From NCBI RefSeq assembly GCF_014656195.1, contig NZ_BNBY01000007.1, positions 234,517-298,516 of the forward strand: a DNA stretch of 64,000 bases, written 5' to 3'. This document shows, one piece after another, positions 46,088 to 56,204 of this stretch. The notes below the pieces were generated by a model. The model had not been told where the DNA came from. It ran no database searches and saw nothing but the letters and a program-made list of their open reading frames with translations. The position numbers and the translations under genes were made by a program. The DNA comes from Kitasatospora xanthocidica (lineage in GTDB: Bacteria; Actinomycetota; Actinomycetes; Streptomycetales; Streptomycetaceae). Positions within the stretch are counted from its first letter, which is position 1; every line of letters begins with the position of its first letter.

Positions 46088-46681
46088 ATGGCCGTGCCCC
46101 GCAACCTCCTCGCCGCAGCCGTCCTGGCCTGCTGCACCGCAGCCGCACTCAGCGGCTGCACCCCCGCCGACCCCCACCCCACGACGGCCGCCGCCTCCGC
46201 CTCGGCCGACGACGAGGGGACGGACGACCTCTGGGACGAGGACGACGACTTCCTGGCGGAGGAGGACGAGGAGGCCTACTCCCCCGCCGACGGCGCGTCC
46301 GCGACCACCCCGGCCGCCGCTCCGGACTGCACGGCCCCCGAGGAACTCCCGGGCCACGAGGTGCTCGTCGTCGTCTCCGCCGGCCCCGCCGAGGTCACCG
46401 CCCAGCCCGCCCGCTACAGCTGCGACCCCGGCCGCTACGAGCCGACCGGCTCCCCCGTGCACTACGGCTTCGCGGCGGCCGGCGTGGCGGCGACCCTGGT
46501 CGACCGGCCGAGCGGCGACCCGGCCCGCGCGGTGCCGCTGGAGGACCTGATCGTCCACCTCAACGACTGCCTGGCGGAACGGGACCCGGCGGACCCGTGG
46601 GGCTGCCACGGGAACGCGTACGACGTGGTGCTGGACTCGCACGGGCGGATCATGCGGATCGCGGAGGTCGGCGGGGAGTGA
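46088..46681 (+). CDS. Small secreted lipoprotein of unknown function
   Basis: 197 residues. The signal peptide with lipobox ALSGC places the lipid-modified Cys at residue 24. A very acidic low-complexity stretch follows (DDLWDEDDDFLAEEDEEAY), then a folded domain with four cysteines (DCTAPEE, YSCDPG, LNDCLAE, WGCHGN) that could form two disulfides. I recognise no family. The acidic segment may bind cations or act as a spacer. It sits alone between the csn operon and the HEYSE protein gene. Confidence 0.75.
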   Translation: MAVPRNLLAAAVLACCTAAALSGCTPADPHPTTAAASASADDEGTDDLWDEDDDFLAEEDEEAYSPADGASATTPAAAPDCTAPEELPGHEVLVVVSAGPAEVTAQPARYSCDPGRYEPTGSPVHYGFAAAGVAATLVDRPSGDPARAVPLEDLIVHLNDCLAERDPADPWGCHGNAYDVVLDSHGRIMRIAEVGGE

Positions 46682-47082
46682 GCCGCCGGGCGCCTGGGCC
46701 AGGATCCTGGGCGGCTGCGGTTCTGGGCGGCCACGGGCCGTCCGGCCGCGGTGAATACGGTGTAGAAGCTCCCCGCAACTGTTGACATTCGGCTGCGCTA
46801 CGCGCGTCGGCCACGCCCCAGCTGGGGGCTTTTGACGTTTGATACGTCCGCAAGGGCCTTCCATGGGGCGGGTCTTACCTCCTGCGTCGTTGACCCGGTT
46901 TCCGCGGCTCTGCTTTGCTTCCGGCCGTCGACGGTGATCCGGCCCCCATCCCCACCTCGCGGACCGCCCGTGCCGGGCGGCCCGCGGCTCCGGCCTGCCG
47001 TCGTCGCACTCCCCTTCGTCCCCCCACGGTGCCGCCGCGCCCTACCGGCGTGCGGTCGGCACATGAGAGAGGAACCCTCACG
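46682..47082. promoter_or_regulatory. Intergenic region before the HEYSE protein
   Basis: 401 bp with no gene. It holds a small terminator-like hairpin (GCCCCAGCTGGGGGC then TTTT, about 46814-46833) and directly after it the inverted repeat GACGT-TTGAT-ACGTC (46834-46848). TTGACA at 46792 is a possible -35. The segment 46760-46920 is AT-richer than its flanks and likely contains the promoter. Confidence 0.45.
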
Positions 47083-48189
47083 ATGGGCATGTCCCCCACC
47101 TCCCGCCGGACGCGGACCCGGGCCCTGACCGGGCTCAGCGCGCTGGCGCTCGCCGCCACCGGATTCGCGGCCGCTCCGGCCGCCCAGGCCGACCAGCCGG
47201 TCAACGAGACCGCCGGGCACACCCACCCCTACCGGCACGGTGTCGTCCCCACCAAGGAGGCCGGCGCCGCCGCCACCGGGAAGCGGACCGCGAACCTGAA
47301 GTACGGCGGCGGTGTCGACGGCATCGGCGTCACCACCGGCGCGCCAAAGGTCTACCTGATCTTCTGGGGCTCCCAGTGGGGCACCCAGGGCACCGACGCC
47401 AACGGCTACACCACCCTCTCCGGCGACCCGATGGGCGAGGCCGTCCGCGCCCAGCAGCTGTTCAAGGGGCTGGGCACCAACGGCGAGACCTGGTCCGGCG
47501 TCATGACGCAGTACTGCGAGGGCGTCGCCACCGGCTCCACCAGCTGCCCGTCCACCGCCGCCCACGTCGGCTACCCGACCGGCGGCGCGCTGGCCGGCGT
47601 CTGGGTGGACTCCTCGGCCGCCGCCCCGGGCCAGGCCACCGGCAACCAGCTGGCCACCGAGGCGGTCAAGGCCGCCGGGCACTTCGGCAACACCACGGCC
47701 GCCGCCAACCGCAACGTGCAGTACGTGGTGCTGTCGCCGACCGGCACCCACCCGGACGGCTTCAACACCTCCTCGGGCAACTTCTGCGCCTGGCACGACT
47801 GGAACGGCGACACCACGCTGAGCGGCGGCGCGGCCCCGTCCCCGTACGGCGACCTGGCCTTCACCAACGACCCGTACGTGACGGACATGGGCACCTCCTG
47901 CGGCCAGAACTACGTCAACAGCGGCAGCGCGGGCCTGCTGGACGGCGTGACCATGGTGTACGGGCACGAGTACTCGGAGACCGTCACCGACCAGAACCCG
48001 GCGGGCGGCTGGACCGACTCGACCGGCTACGAGAACGCCGACAAGTGCGCCTGGAAGGGCACCGGCGGGGTCGGCGGCTCGCAGAACGTGGCCTTCGCGA
48101 CCGGCTCCTTCGCCATGCAGGGCACCTGGGCGAACGACTACAACGGCGGTGCGGGCGGCTGCGAGATCTCGCACCCGGTCGTCCCCTGA
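47083..48189 (+). CDS. Secreted protein with HEYSE motif (exordium-like / putative metallopeptidase)
   Basis: 368 residues with a signal peptide (TGLSALALAATGFAAAPAAQA). The mature protein has a conserved VYLIFWGSQWGTQG strand and, near the C terminus, YGHEYSETVTDQNPAGGWTD followed by ENADKCAWKG. The arrangement His-Glu-x-x-Glu, Thr-Asp-x-Asn/Pro, Trp and Asp-x-Cys recalls plant exordium/phosphate-induced proteins and bacterial secreted relatives that may be zinc peptidases. That link is from memory. ATG 47083 follows AGAGGA; ATG 47089 is also possible. The stop codon lies in an 18-bp duplication. Confidence 0.7.
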   Translation: MGMSPTSRRTRTRALTGLSALALAATGFAAAPAAQADQPVNETAGHTHPYRHGVVPTKEAGAAATGKRTANLKYGGGVDGIGVTTGAPKVYLIFWGSQWGTQGTDANGYTTLSGDPMGEAVRAQQLFKGLGTNGETWSGVMTQYCEGVATGSTSCPSTAAHVGYPTGGALAGVWVDSSAAAPGQATGNQLATEAVKAAGHFGNTTAAANRNVQYVVLSPTGTHPDGFNTSSGNFCAWHDWNGDTTLSGGAAPSPYGDLAFTNDPYVTDMGTSCGQNYVNSGSAGLLDGVTMVYGHEYSETVTDQNPAGGWTDSTGYENADKCAWKGTGGVGGSQNVAFATGSFAMQGTWANDYNGGAGGCEISHPVVP

Positions 48190-48209
48190 TTCCCGGTCGT
48201 CCCCTGATT
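48174..48209. repeat. 18-bp tandem duplication across a stop codon
   Basis: CCCGGTCGTCCCCTGATT is present twice in tandem. Because 18 is a multiple of three, the second TGA is in frame with the first and acts as a back-up stop. Confidence 0.8.
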
Positions 48210-48349
48210 CCCGGCCGGTAGCGGTCGGGAGACGACTGACGGCGGTCGGTCGAGGGGGCAGCTCCGGGGTGGGGAGCTCCGGAGGGGAAGCGCCGGGGCG
48301 GGCTGTGCGGGCCCGCCCCGGCGCTCCGCGCACCCGCCCCCGCCCGCCG

Positions 48350-49008
48350 CTACGGGCTGACCAGCCCGAACTCGTAGGCCTGGATGACCAGGTGGACCCG
48401 GTCACGGGCGCCGAGCTTGGTGAACAGCCGGGCGACGTGGGCCTTTGCGGTGGCCACGCTGATGGTGAGCTCCGCGGCGATCTCGGCGTTGGACAGGCCG
48501 CGGCCGACCAGGGTGAGCACCTCGCGCTCGCGTTCGGTGACGCTCTCGACGACGGCCCGCCGGGGCCGGTTCGCGGCCGCCGCGTCCGGGCGGGCGGCGA
48601 ACTCGCCGATCAGGCGGCGGGTGATGCCCGGGGCGATCAGGGCGTCCCCCGCGGCGACGATCCGGACGCCGTCCAGGATGGTCTCCAGGGCGAGGTCCTT
48701 GACCAGGAAGCCGCTCGCGCCGGCCCGCAGCGCGCCGTACACGTAGTCGTCGTCGTCGAAGGTGGTGAGGACGAGGACGTGGGTGGGCAGGTCCGGGTCG
48801 GCGGTGATCCGGCGGGTGGCCTCGATGCCGTCCGTGCCGGGCATCCGGATGTCCATCACGGCGACGTCGGGGCGCAGCCGGGTGACCAGTTCGACGGCCT
48901 CGGCGCCGTCGCCGGCCTCGCCGACCACCTCCAGGTCCGGGGCGTCGGCGATGAGCACCCGCAGGCCGGTGCGGATGAGCGGCTGGTCGTCCACGAGTAC
49001 GACACGGA

Positions 49009-49012
<4 letters not shown>
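48350..49012 (-). CDS. NarL/LuxR-family response regulator
   Basis: 220-residue regulator. The receiver domain has the acidic pair in VVLVDDQPLIR, the phosphoacceptor Asp in VAVMDIRMPGTDG, and the conserved Lys in SGFLVKDL. The C-terminal LuxR helix-turn-helix is SVTEREREVLTLVGRGLSNA. The GTG start overlaps the stop of the kinase gene by 4 bp, so the pair is translationally coupled. It is expected to act on the divergent ABC transporter promoter. Confidence 0.95.
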
Positions 49013-50187
<1,175 letters not shown>

Positions 50188-50321
50188 GGAGCGATGGTAG
50201 CCGCGGCCCGTCCGGCGCCACATCGGCCCGCGGGCGTAATCCCCCGGGCCAGTACGGCGCCGGCCGGTTGTGGCCCGCGGCCCGATGCCCGGACGGGGCG
50301 GTGACCAGCAGTGTTGTCCCC
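50188..50321. promoter_or_regulatory. Divergent promoter region between the two-component system and ABC transporter
   Basis: 134 bp, very GC-rich, separating divergent starts. I see no clear operator. The layout makes it the likely target of the response regulator. Confidence 0.4.
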
Positions 50322-51233
50322 GTGATCGAGATCGAGCGACTGACCAAGCGGTACGGCGCCACCACGGCCGTCGACCAGTTGACCTTCACCGTCCGGCCGG
50401 GCACCGTCACCGGCTTCCTCGGCCCCAACGGCGCGGGCAAGTCCACCACGCTGCGGATGATCCTGGGCCTGGACACCCCCACCGCCGGCACCGTCACCGT
50501 GGACGGCGTCCCGTTCGCGAGCAGGCCGCGCGGCCTGCGCCACGTCGGCGCGCTACTGGACGCGGGCGACGTGCACGGCGGGCGCAGCGCCCGGGCACAC
50601 CTGTCGGCGCTGGCCCGGAGCAACCGGATCCCGGACGCCCGGGTGGACGAGGTGCTGGCGGAGGTCGGCCTCGGCAAGGCCGCCGGGCGCCGGATCGGCG
50701 GCTACTCGCTGGGCATGAAGCAGCGGCTCGGCATCGCGGGCGCCCTGCTCGGCGACCCGCCGGTGCTGCTCTTCGACGAGCCGCTGAACGGGCTGGACCC
50801 GGAAGGCGTGCTCTGGGTGCGCGGCCTGTTCCGGCGCCTGGCCGACGAGGGCCGGACGGTGTTCGTCTCCAGCCACATGATGGCGGAGATGGAGCACACC
50901 GCCGACCGGCTGGTGGTGATCGGGCGCGGCCGGCTGATCGCCGACGAGAGCCTGGCCGAGTTCGCCGCCCGGGACGCGGCGACGTCGGTGGCGGTCCGGT
51001 CACCCGAACTTGCCGCACTGGCCGAGGTGTTGCGCTCCGAGGGGGCCGAAGTCCAGGAGGTGGAGCCGCGGTTCGGGATCGTCACCGGGCTGCCCGCCGA
51101 GCGGATCGGCGAACTCGCCCTGCGGCACGGCGTCGTGCTGCACGAACTCGCCGCCCGGACGTCGTCCCTGGAGTCGGCGTTCATGTCCCTGACCGCCGAC
51201 AGCGTCGAATACCTGGCTGGAGAAGCCCGATGA
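50322..51233 (+). CDS. ABC transporter ATP-binding protein
   Basis: 303 residues from GTG 50322, where the conserved start IEIERLTKRYG begins. Walker A is FLGPNGAGKSTTLRMI, the signature is GGYSLGMKQRLGIAG, and Walker B is VLLFDEPLNGLDPEG, with the H-loop in FVSSHMMAEME. The C-terminal extension is typical of BcrA/CcmA-type drug or lantibiotic exporters. It overlaps the permease gene by 4 bp (ATGA). Confidence 0.92.
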   Translation: MIEIERLTKRYGATTAVDQLTFTVRPGTVTGFLGPNGAGKSTTLRMILGLDTPTAGTVTVDGVPFASRPRGLRHVGALLDAGDVHGGRSARAHLSALARSNRIPDARVDEVLAEVGLGKAAGRRIGGYSLGMKQRLGIAGALLGDPPVLLFDEPLNGLDPEGVLWVRGLFRRLADEGRTVFVSSHMMAEMEHTADRLVVIGRGRLIADESLAEFAARDAATSVAVRSPELAALAEVLRSEGAEVQEVEPRFGIVTGLPAERIGELALRHGVVLHELAARTSSLESAFMSLTADSVEYLAGEAR

Positions 51234-52081
51234 GCCACCCGATGAACTCCTTCGCCCCGCCCGTCGAACCGCGCGCCCGGTTCACCGACCTGCTCGCCGC
51301 CGAGTGGATCAAACTGCGCTCGCTGCGGTCGACGTACTGGGTGCTCGCGCTCGCCTCGCTGGCGGCGATCGCGGTCAACCTGAACGCCGTCCACACCGAC
51401 CTGACGTACATCGACCACGCGCCCCCGCCGCCGGACGGCCTCCCGGCGTACCGGTACGACCCGCTGTTCCACGGGCTCGGCAGCATCGCCGGCGACCTGA
51501 TGGCGATCGCGGCCGGCAGCCTCGGCGCGATCACCGTGTTCGGCGAGTACACCACCGGCCTGATCCGCACCACCTTCGCCGCGGTGCCGGACCGGCGGGG
51601 CGTGATCGCCGCCAAGGTGGTGCTGATCGGCGGGATCACCGCGCTCGCCGGGGCCGTGGTGTCCACCGGGTCCTTCTTCGCCACCAACGCGATGCTCGCC
51701 TCCCGGCACGTCGGGCTCTCCATCACCGACGAGGGCTGCCTGCGGGCCGTCCTCGGCTATGCGGCGATCGTGCCGGTCTGCGCGCTGATCGGGATGGCGC
51801 TGGGCGCGGTGCTGCGGCACGCCACCGCCTCGATCGTGTCGCTGGTGGTGCTGATGTTCATCATGCCGCTGATGTTCGGCGGGGACCGCTACCGCTGGCT
51901 GAAGGAGATCGGCACCCACCTGCCGCTCAGCACCGTCAACCGGCTCACGCTCAACCCGAACTCGTCGGCCACGATGGGGAAGTACGCGCCGAGCGTGCTG
52001 GACGCCTGGGTGACGATGGGGGTGTGGGCAATCGTCGCGGTGGCGGTGACGGTGGTCCTGGTCCGGCGGCGGGACGTCTGA
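51230..52081 (+). CDS. ABC-2 type permease
   Basis: 283-residue membrane partner of the preceding ATPase. It begins with a cytoplasmic segment (FTDLLAAEWIKLRSLRSTYW) that is characteristic of ABC-2 permeases, followed by six helices. Together they likely export or detoxify a membrane-active compound sensed by the adjacent kinase. Substrate unknown. Confidence 0.88.
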   Translation: MSHPMNSFAPPVEPRARFTDLLAAEWIKLRSLRSTYWVLALASLAAIAVNLNAVHTDLTYIDHAPPPPDGLPAYRYDPLFHGLGSIAGDLMAIAAGSLGAITVFGEYTTGLIRTTFAAVPDRRGVIAAKVVLIGGITALAGAVVSTGSFFATNAMLASRHVGLSITDEGCLRAVLGYAAIVPVCALIGMALGAVLRHATASIVSLVVLMFIMPLMFGGDRYRWLKEIGTHLPLSTVNRLTLNPNSSATMGKYAPSVLDAWVTMGVWAIVAVAVTVVLVRRRDV

Positions 52082-52128
52082 GGCCCCCGGCGGTCGGTCG
52101 AGGCCGAGGCGTCGCGCCGACCCGGCGG

Positions 52129-52692
52129 TCAGCCGAGGCCGAGGCGCCGCGCGGTCGCGGCGGGCAGCGGGTACGGACGCTCGGGCGGCAGCAGCCGCTG
52201 GGCCTTGGACGCCTGCCCGCCGCGGACCAGCGCGGCGATCCGCCGCACCTGCGGGGTGAGGTCGGTGAGCCCGGTGACCCACTCCTCGGCGAAGGCCCGG
52301 ACCAGCGAGCGGCCGACGCCCACCTGGATGCTGTAGTGGTTCAGCGCCGCCCCGCGCAGGGTCCGTTCCGGATCCCACTGGACGTGCACCGCGGCCCGGG
52401 CCAGCTCGTCCGGGTGCGCCGTGGTCGGCACGGCCCGGGCGAGCGCCTCCTCCCAGCCCTCGCGGGTGATCCGGACCGCCAGCACCCGGGTCTGCCCCGG
52501 CTTCTGGGCCCAGTTGCTGCGGTGCATCAGCCAGCGGAACGAGGGCTTGATCCACGTCATCCGGTGGAAGCCGAACGGCGCGACGAAGCGCCCCGCCGCC
52601 AGCGCCGCGTCGGCGACGGCGGGCGGGTAGGCCTGGTAGAGCACGATCGTCCGGTCGTCGTGGTCGGCGCGGATCTCGCGCAGTGCGGTCAT
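52129..52692 (-). CDS. DUF4291 protein
   Basis: 187 residues. It matches the DUF4291 pattern: IRADHDDRTIVLYQAYPPAV at the N terminus, then FGFHRMTWIKPSFRWLMHRS and WAQKPGQTRVLAVRITREGW. The biochemical role of the family is not established. It is monocistronic and sits between the ABC permease (convergent) and the phosphatase. ATG start. Confidence 0.85.
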   Translation of the reverse strand: MTALREIRADHDDRTIVLYQAYPPAVADAALAAGRFVAPFGFHRMTWIKPSFRWLMHRSNWAQKPGQTRVLAVRITREGWEEALARAVPTTAHPDELARAAVHVQWDPERTLRGAALNHYSIQVGVGRSLVRAFAEEWVTGLTDLTPQVRRIAALVRGGQASKAQRLLPPERPYPLPAATARRLGLG

Positions 52693-52815
52693 CTCCGCGC
52701 ACCCCTTGGTCGTCGCCCCCGTACCCCTTGGCCCGGCACGCTGCCAGGCCGGGCGGGGTGGCGCAACGGAATTGCCGCGCGGGTGGGGACGGGGGTAACA
52801 GGGGCAGGGGCCGGG

Positions 52816-53580
52816 TCAGACCGTGGCCGTGGCGCCGACCTTGGTGCGGAAGGCGGTGAGGGTGGCCGCCGGGACGCCGCAGGCGGGGAGGAAGGAGGCG
52901 GCGCCGCCGTGGTGGGCGCGGACCCGGTCGAGGAAGACCGACATCGCCTCGGCCGGGGCCTCCAGGAGCGGCGCGGGGATGGTGAGGTTGCGGCCCTGGG
53001 AGTCGGTGACCCGGGAGGTGGACCGGTCGTTGAGCGCGGTGCGGTGGCGCTCGGCGAGGCCGGCGAAGATCTGCGGGAGGGCGTCGGTGGTGCGGGCGTA
53101 GTCCTCGACGATCCGCTCGGCCGAAGCGCCGAGGAGGTCGAGCAGGAGGGCGGTCAGCAGACCGGTGCGGTCCTTCCCGGCCGCGCAGTGCAGCAGGACG
53201 GCCCCGGGGCGGACGGTGGCCTCGACGGCGGCGGCGAGCGCCTCCGGCGCGGACTCGGCCAGCAGCACGTAGAAGTCGCCGAGGTCGGCGGCCGTGGCCA
53301 TGGTGCTCATCCGCGCCGTGAGGGCGTCGGTGGCGGGGTTCACCGGGGCCGCGACGACGGCTATGCCGGCGGCCTCGGCGGCGGCCCAGTCGGCGGGGTC
53401 GGTCTCGCGCGGGTCGCGCAGGTCCACGATGGTGCGGATGTCGCAGGCGCGCAGCTGGGCGACGGTCGCCTCGTCGGCGGCCGGGAACGGCTGGGCGGAG
53501 CGGTACAGCACTCCGGGGCGGACCAGGCGGCCCTCGGGGTCGCCGAGGGCGGCGGCGTCGCGGAAGTTGACCAGGGACAT
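52816..53580 (-). CDS. Tyrosine-protein phosphatase (PtpB/DSP-like)
   Basis: 254 residues. The CX5R active site is AVLLHCAAGKDRTGLLTALL, with Lys and Asp in the loop (CAAGKDR) as in MptpB-type phosphatases that accept phosphotyrosine and sometimes phosphoinositides. The N terminus NFRDAAALGDPEGRLVRPGV is also typical. A 22-bp palindrome 67 bp upstream and a divergent GntR regulator suggest local control. Confidence 0.9.
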   Translation of the reverse strand: MSLVNFRDAAALGDPEGRLVRPGVLYRSAQPFPAADEATVAQLRACDIRTIVDLRDPRETDPADWAAAEAAGIAVVAAPVNPATDALTARMSTMATAADLGDFYVLLAESAPEALAAAVEATVRPGAVLLHCAAGKDRTGLLTALLLDLLGASAERIVEDYARTTDALPQIFAGLAERHRTALNDRSTSRVTDSQGRNLTIPAPLLEAPAEAMSVFLDRVRAHHGGAASFLPACGVPAATLTAFRTKVGATATV

Positions 53581-53646
53581 GCGGAGGCCTTTCGGTGGAG
53601 CCGCTCGGCGGCGCGCCCGCGCCCGGGGGGAGCGGGACGGGGGCAG

Positions 53647-53668
53647 GACATCTAGACGTCTAGATGTC
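53647..53668. promoter_or_regulatory. 22-bp perfect palindrome, probable GntR operator
   Basis: GACATCTAGAC-GTCTAGATGTC is an exact palindrome, and it can also be read as 8-bp direct repeats of TCTAGA(C/T)G. TCTAGAC-type palindromes are common operators of GntR-HutC regulators, and a HutC-type regulator is encoded next door. Strikingly AT-rich for this region. Confidence 0.7.
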
Positions 53669-53743
53669 TAACCCGTCCCGGGGGTGCCGGGCAAGCCGCG
53701 GAACCGGCGCATCTCTCCATCCCACTCCTGTCGGCGGGCGGCG

Positions 53744-53860
53744 GCGACCGGAGCGGGCGGGGGCGGACGGCGGCGACCGGAGCGGGCGGGGGCGGACGGC
53801 GCGGGCGGGGCGACCGGAGCGGGCGGGGGCAGGGGCAACCGGAGCGGGTGGCGGCGACCC
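53744..53860. repeat. Degenerate GC-rich tandem repeats
   Basis: Four imperfect units built on GCGACCGGAGCGGGCGGGGGC start at about 53744, 53773, 53810 and 53836, with variable length. No gene or spacer pattern. Confidence 0.8.
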
Positions 53861-53892
53861 GGGCCGGCGGGAGTCCTCCGTAGGATCGGTGC

Positions 53893-54693
53893 GTGGGCAC
53901 GAACCAGCCGAGCAGCAACGAAGCGGCCGACCAGCCGAACACCCCGGTGTACCGCCGCCTGGCCCGTCGGCTCCAGGAGCGCGTCGACGCCGGCGCGTAC
54001 CCGGCCGGCGCCCGGCTGCCGAGCGAGCCGGAACTGGCCGCCGAGTTCGGCGTGAACCGGCTGACCGTACGGCAGGCCGTCGCGGAGCTGGAGCGGGCCG
54101 CCGTGGTGGAGATCCGCCGGGGCGTGGGCACCTTCGTGCGCCCGCCCGCCGTCCGGGTGTCGATCACCGTGGACCCGCGCAGCCAGCGCTTCGACCTCGG
54201 CAGCGTGCACGCCGCGCTGCCCGACGGCGACCGGGAGGGCCGCGCCCCGGGGGACGGCGAGTTCGTCGTGGCCGCGCCCGCCGTGACCGGCTCCGCGGAG
54301 GACGCAGAGGCCGCCCGGCGACTGGGCCGTACGGCGCGGGAGCTGTCCCGGGTGGACTCGGTGATCCGGCTGGGCGGGCGGGCCCGGGCGGCCTGCAGCT
54401 ACTGGGTGCCGTTCGGCCCGCTGCCCGCCGAGCTGGTCCGCCCGGGCCGCCCGGGGAACCTCGTGCCGGCCCTGGCGCGGGCGGCCGGGGTGGAGCTGGA
54501 GTACGACTGGCGGGCCTTCGGCGCGGTCGGCGCGGACCTCGCGGACGCCGAGCTGCTGGGCGTCCCGCCGGGCACCGCCCTGCTGGTCCGCGAGGGCGTC
54601 AGCTGCACCCCGGACGGCACCCCGGCGCTGTACGTCCGGCGGCGGATCGACGGCAGCAGCGCGCGCTTCGTACTGCACTTCCGCGACCGGTAG
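53893..54693 (+). CDS. GntR-family (HutC/UTRA) transcriptional regulator
   Basis: 266 residues from GTG 53893. The winged helix-turn-helix at about 15-80 reads ARLPSEPELAAEFGVNRLTV and VEIRRGVGTFV. The C-terminal UTRA ligand domain ends in ALYVRRRIDGSSARFVLHF. The PhnF-like subgroup controls phosphonate, amino-sugar or other small-molecule uptake. Here no transporter is adjacent; the only nearby candidate target is the phosphatase behind the palindrome. Confidence 0.9.
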   Translation: MGTNQPSSNEAADQPNTPVYRRLARRLQERVDAGAYPAGARLPSEPELAAEFGVNRLTVRQAVAELERAAVVEIRRGVGTFVRPPAVRVSITVDPRSQRFDLGSVHAALPDGDREGRAPGDGEFVVAAPAVTGSAEDAEAARRLGRTARELSRVDSVIRLGGRARAACSYWVPFGPLPAELVRPGRPGNLVPALARAAGVELEYDWRAFGAVGADLADAELLGVPPGTALLVREGVSCTPDGTPALYVRRRIDGSSARFVLHFRDR

Positions 54694-54839
54694 CGCCGAG
54701 TTCCACCCCGGGTTCGACCCCTGGCTCCGGCGGGCGCGGCAGGCCCGTCGCGGGGCCGGCGGCACCGGTCTCCGGGCGTATCGATCCTGCTAGTGTTCAG
54801 CGCCGAAATACCAGGTCGTACGGGGGATGGCAGGACGCG

Positions 54840-55955
54840 ATGACCGAGGGGATCGAGTACGACATACCCACCGAGCTGGCCGAGGCCTACCTCGTCCTGC
54901 TCGCCGACGTCTCGCGCACCGGCCGGCTGCTGCGCCGCGACGAGCTGGAGGGGCTGCGCAAGCTCGGCGAGCACTGCGCCGAGGCGGGGTACGGGCTGCG
55001 CGAAGTGGTGTCGCACTGCCTGGCGGCGGCCCGCCGGGCCTGGCAGACGCTGCCCGGGACGACGGCCGCGACCAGCGTCGGCGAGCTGCGCCGGATGGGC
55101 GACGCCGTCCTCTCCGCCACCGACGCCGCGCTGGCCGCACTCGGCGAAGGGCACGAGCGCGCGCAGCGCCTGGCGGTCCGTCAGGAGGAGGCGGCCAGGC
55201 GGGAGTTCATCGACGACCTGCTGTTCGGCCGCAGCGACCTCGGGCTGCTCGCCGAGCGCGCGGAGCGGTTCGGACTGCGGCTGGCGGGCGCGTACACGGT
55301 GGCCGTCGCGGTGGGCGACGAGCCGTTCGCGGACGTGCATCCGCTGGTGCACCGGGTGGAGCGGGAGCTGTCCGGGCGGTTCGGCGAGCGGGACGTGCTG
55401 CTGGCCAGCAAGGACGGCCGGCTGGTCTGCATCGCCCCGGACTCCGATCGGGCCGTGCTGGAGGCCTTCGCCGACCTGACGCTGCGCCCCGGCGCCGGCT
55501 ACCGCCCGGTGCTGCGGGTGGCCACCGGCCGCCGGCACTCGGGCCCGAGCGGGGTGCTGCGCAGCTACGAGGAGGCGCTGGACGCGCTGGACTACGCCCA
55601 GCGCCTCGGCCTGTCGGCCAGGCAGCTGAAGGCCGAGGAGCTGCTGGTCTTCCCGGTGCTGATGCGCGACCGGGCGGCCATGGCCGACCTGGTGCGCAGC
55701 GTCCTCGGCCCGCTGACCGAGGCGCGCGGCGGCGCCCGTCCGCTGCTGGACACCATCGTGGTGCAGGCGGAGGCCGCGTACGTGAACGCGGAGGCGGCGC
55801 GCCGGCTGGGGCTGAGCGTGCGCACCCTGAGCTACCGGCTGGAGCGGATCAAGGCGCTCACGGGGTACGACCCGTCGGACGCGCTGCAGCGCTTCACCCT
55901 GGAGACGGCGGCGATGGGCGCCCGGCTGCTGAACTGGCCGGAGCAGCCGCTGTAG
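54840..55955 (+). CDS. PucR/CdaR-type transcriptional regulator
   Basis: 371 residues from ATG 54840. The N-terminal RsbRD-like helical sensor (about 1-150) leads to a GGDEF-like region and a C-terminal PucR helix-turn-helix, EAARRLGLSVRTLSYRLERI followed by KALTGYDPSDALQRFTLETA. The ligand is unknown. The long open frame upstream of this ATG lies over the GntR gene in another frame and is not used. A hairpin follows the stop. Confidence 0.88.
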   Translation: MTEGIEYDIPTELAEAYLVLLADVSRTGRLLRRDELEGLRKLGEHCAEAGYGLREVVSHCLAAARRAWQTLPGTTAATSVGELRRMGDAVLSATDAALAALGEGHERAQRLAVRQEEAARREFIDDLLFGRSDLGLLAERAERFGLRLAGAYTVAVAVGDEPFADVHPLVHRVERELSGRFGERDVLLASKDGRLVCIAPDSDRAVLEAFADLTLRPGAGYRPVLRVATGRRHSGPSGVLRSYEEALDALDYAQRLGLSARQLKAEELLVFPVLMRDRAAMADLVRSVLGPLTEARGGARPLLDTIVVQAEAAYVNAEAARRLGLSVRTLSYRLERIKALTGYDPSDALQRFTLETAAMGARLLNWPEQPL

Positions 55956-55956
55956 G

Positions 55957-56000
55957 GCGGCGCGGAGCGGGCCGGTGCGCGCTCGTTCGGGCCCGCCGCG
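55957..56000 (+). terminator. Hairpin after the PucR-type gene
   Basis: GCGCGG..GCGGGCC pairs with GGCCCGC.CGCGC across about 16 nt. Imperfect but strong. Confidence 0.6.
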
Positions 56001-56104
56001 CAAACCCGCGCGGACCCGCTGGGACGGCCCGGCGACCGGCCTGTTGCCCGACTGTTGCAGTGTCACGTGGGACGCGTGTACCAGGGTGTCAAGAGGCCGT
56101 AGAG

Positions 56105-56123
56105 ATTGCCGGATCCTGGCAAT
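56105..56123. promoter_or_regulatory. Inverted repeat upstream of the flotillin operon
   Basis: ATTGCC-GGATCCT-GGCAAT, 6-bp arms, about 80 bp before the first gene. Possible operator for the three-gene module. Confidence 0.4.
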
Positions 56124-56204
56124 GTGCGGCGGGCTCCGCCACTGTCATGATCTCCCCGGCGCCGAAGCGCGGTGCCGTGGGGAAGACGGGGGAGCGTGGC
56201 CGGG

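Larger units (their letters stand above)
53581..53892. promoter_or_regulatory. Divergent intergenic region (phosphatase / GntR)
   Basis: 312 bp without a gene. It holds the 22-bp palindrome at 53647-53668 and, nearer the GntR gene, degenerate GC-rich tandem repeats at 53744-53860. Confidence 0.7.

Noticed and set aside
53744..53860. Possible CRISPR or coding repeat
   Set aside because: Units are irregular, GC-rich and without spacers or an open frame with a start.
54706..54724. GGGTTCGACCCC resembling a tRNA T-arm
   Set aside because: No acceptor, D or anticodon arm can be formed upstream, which is the end of the GntR gene.
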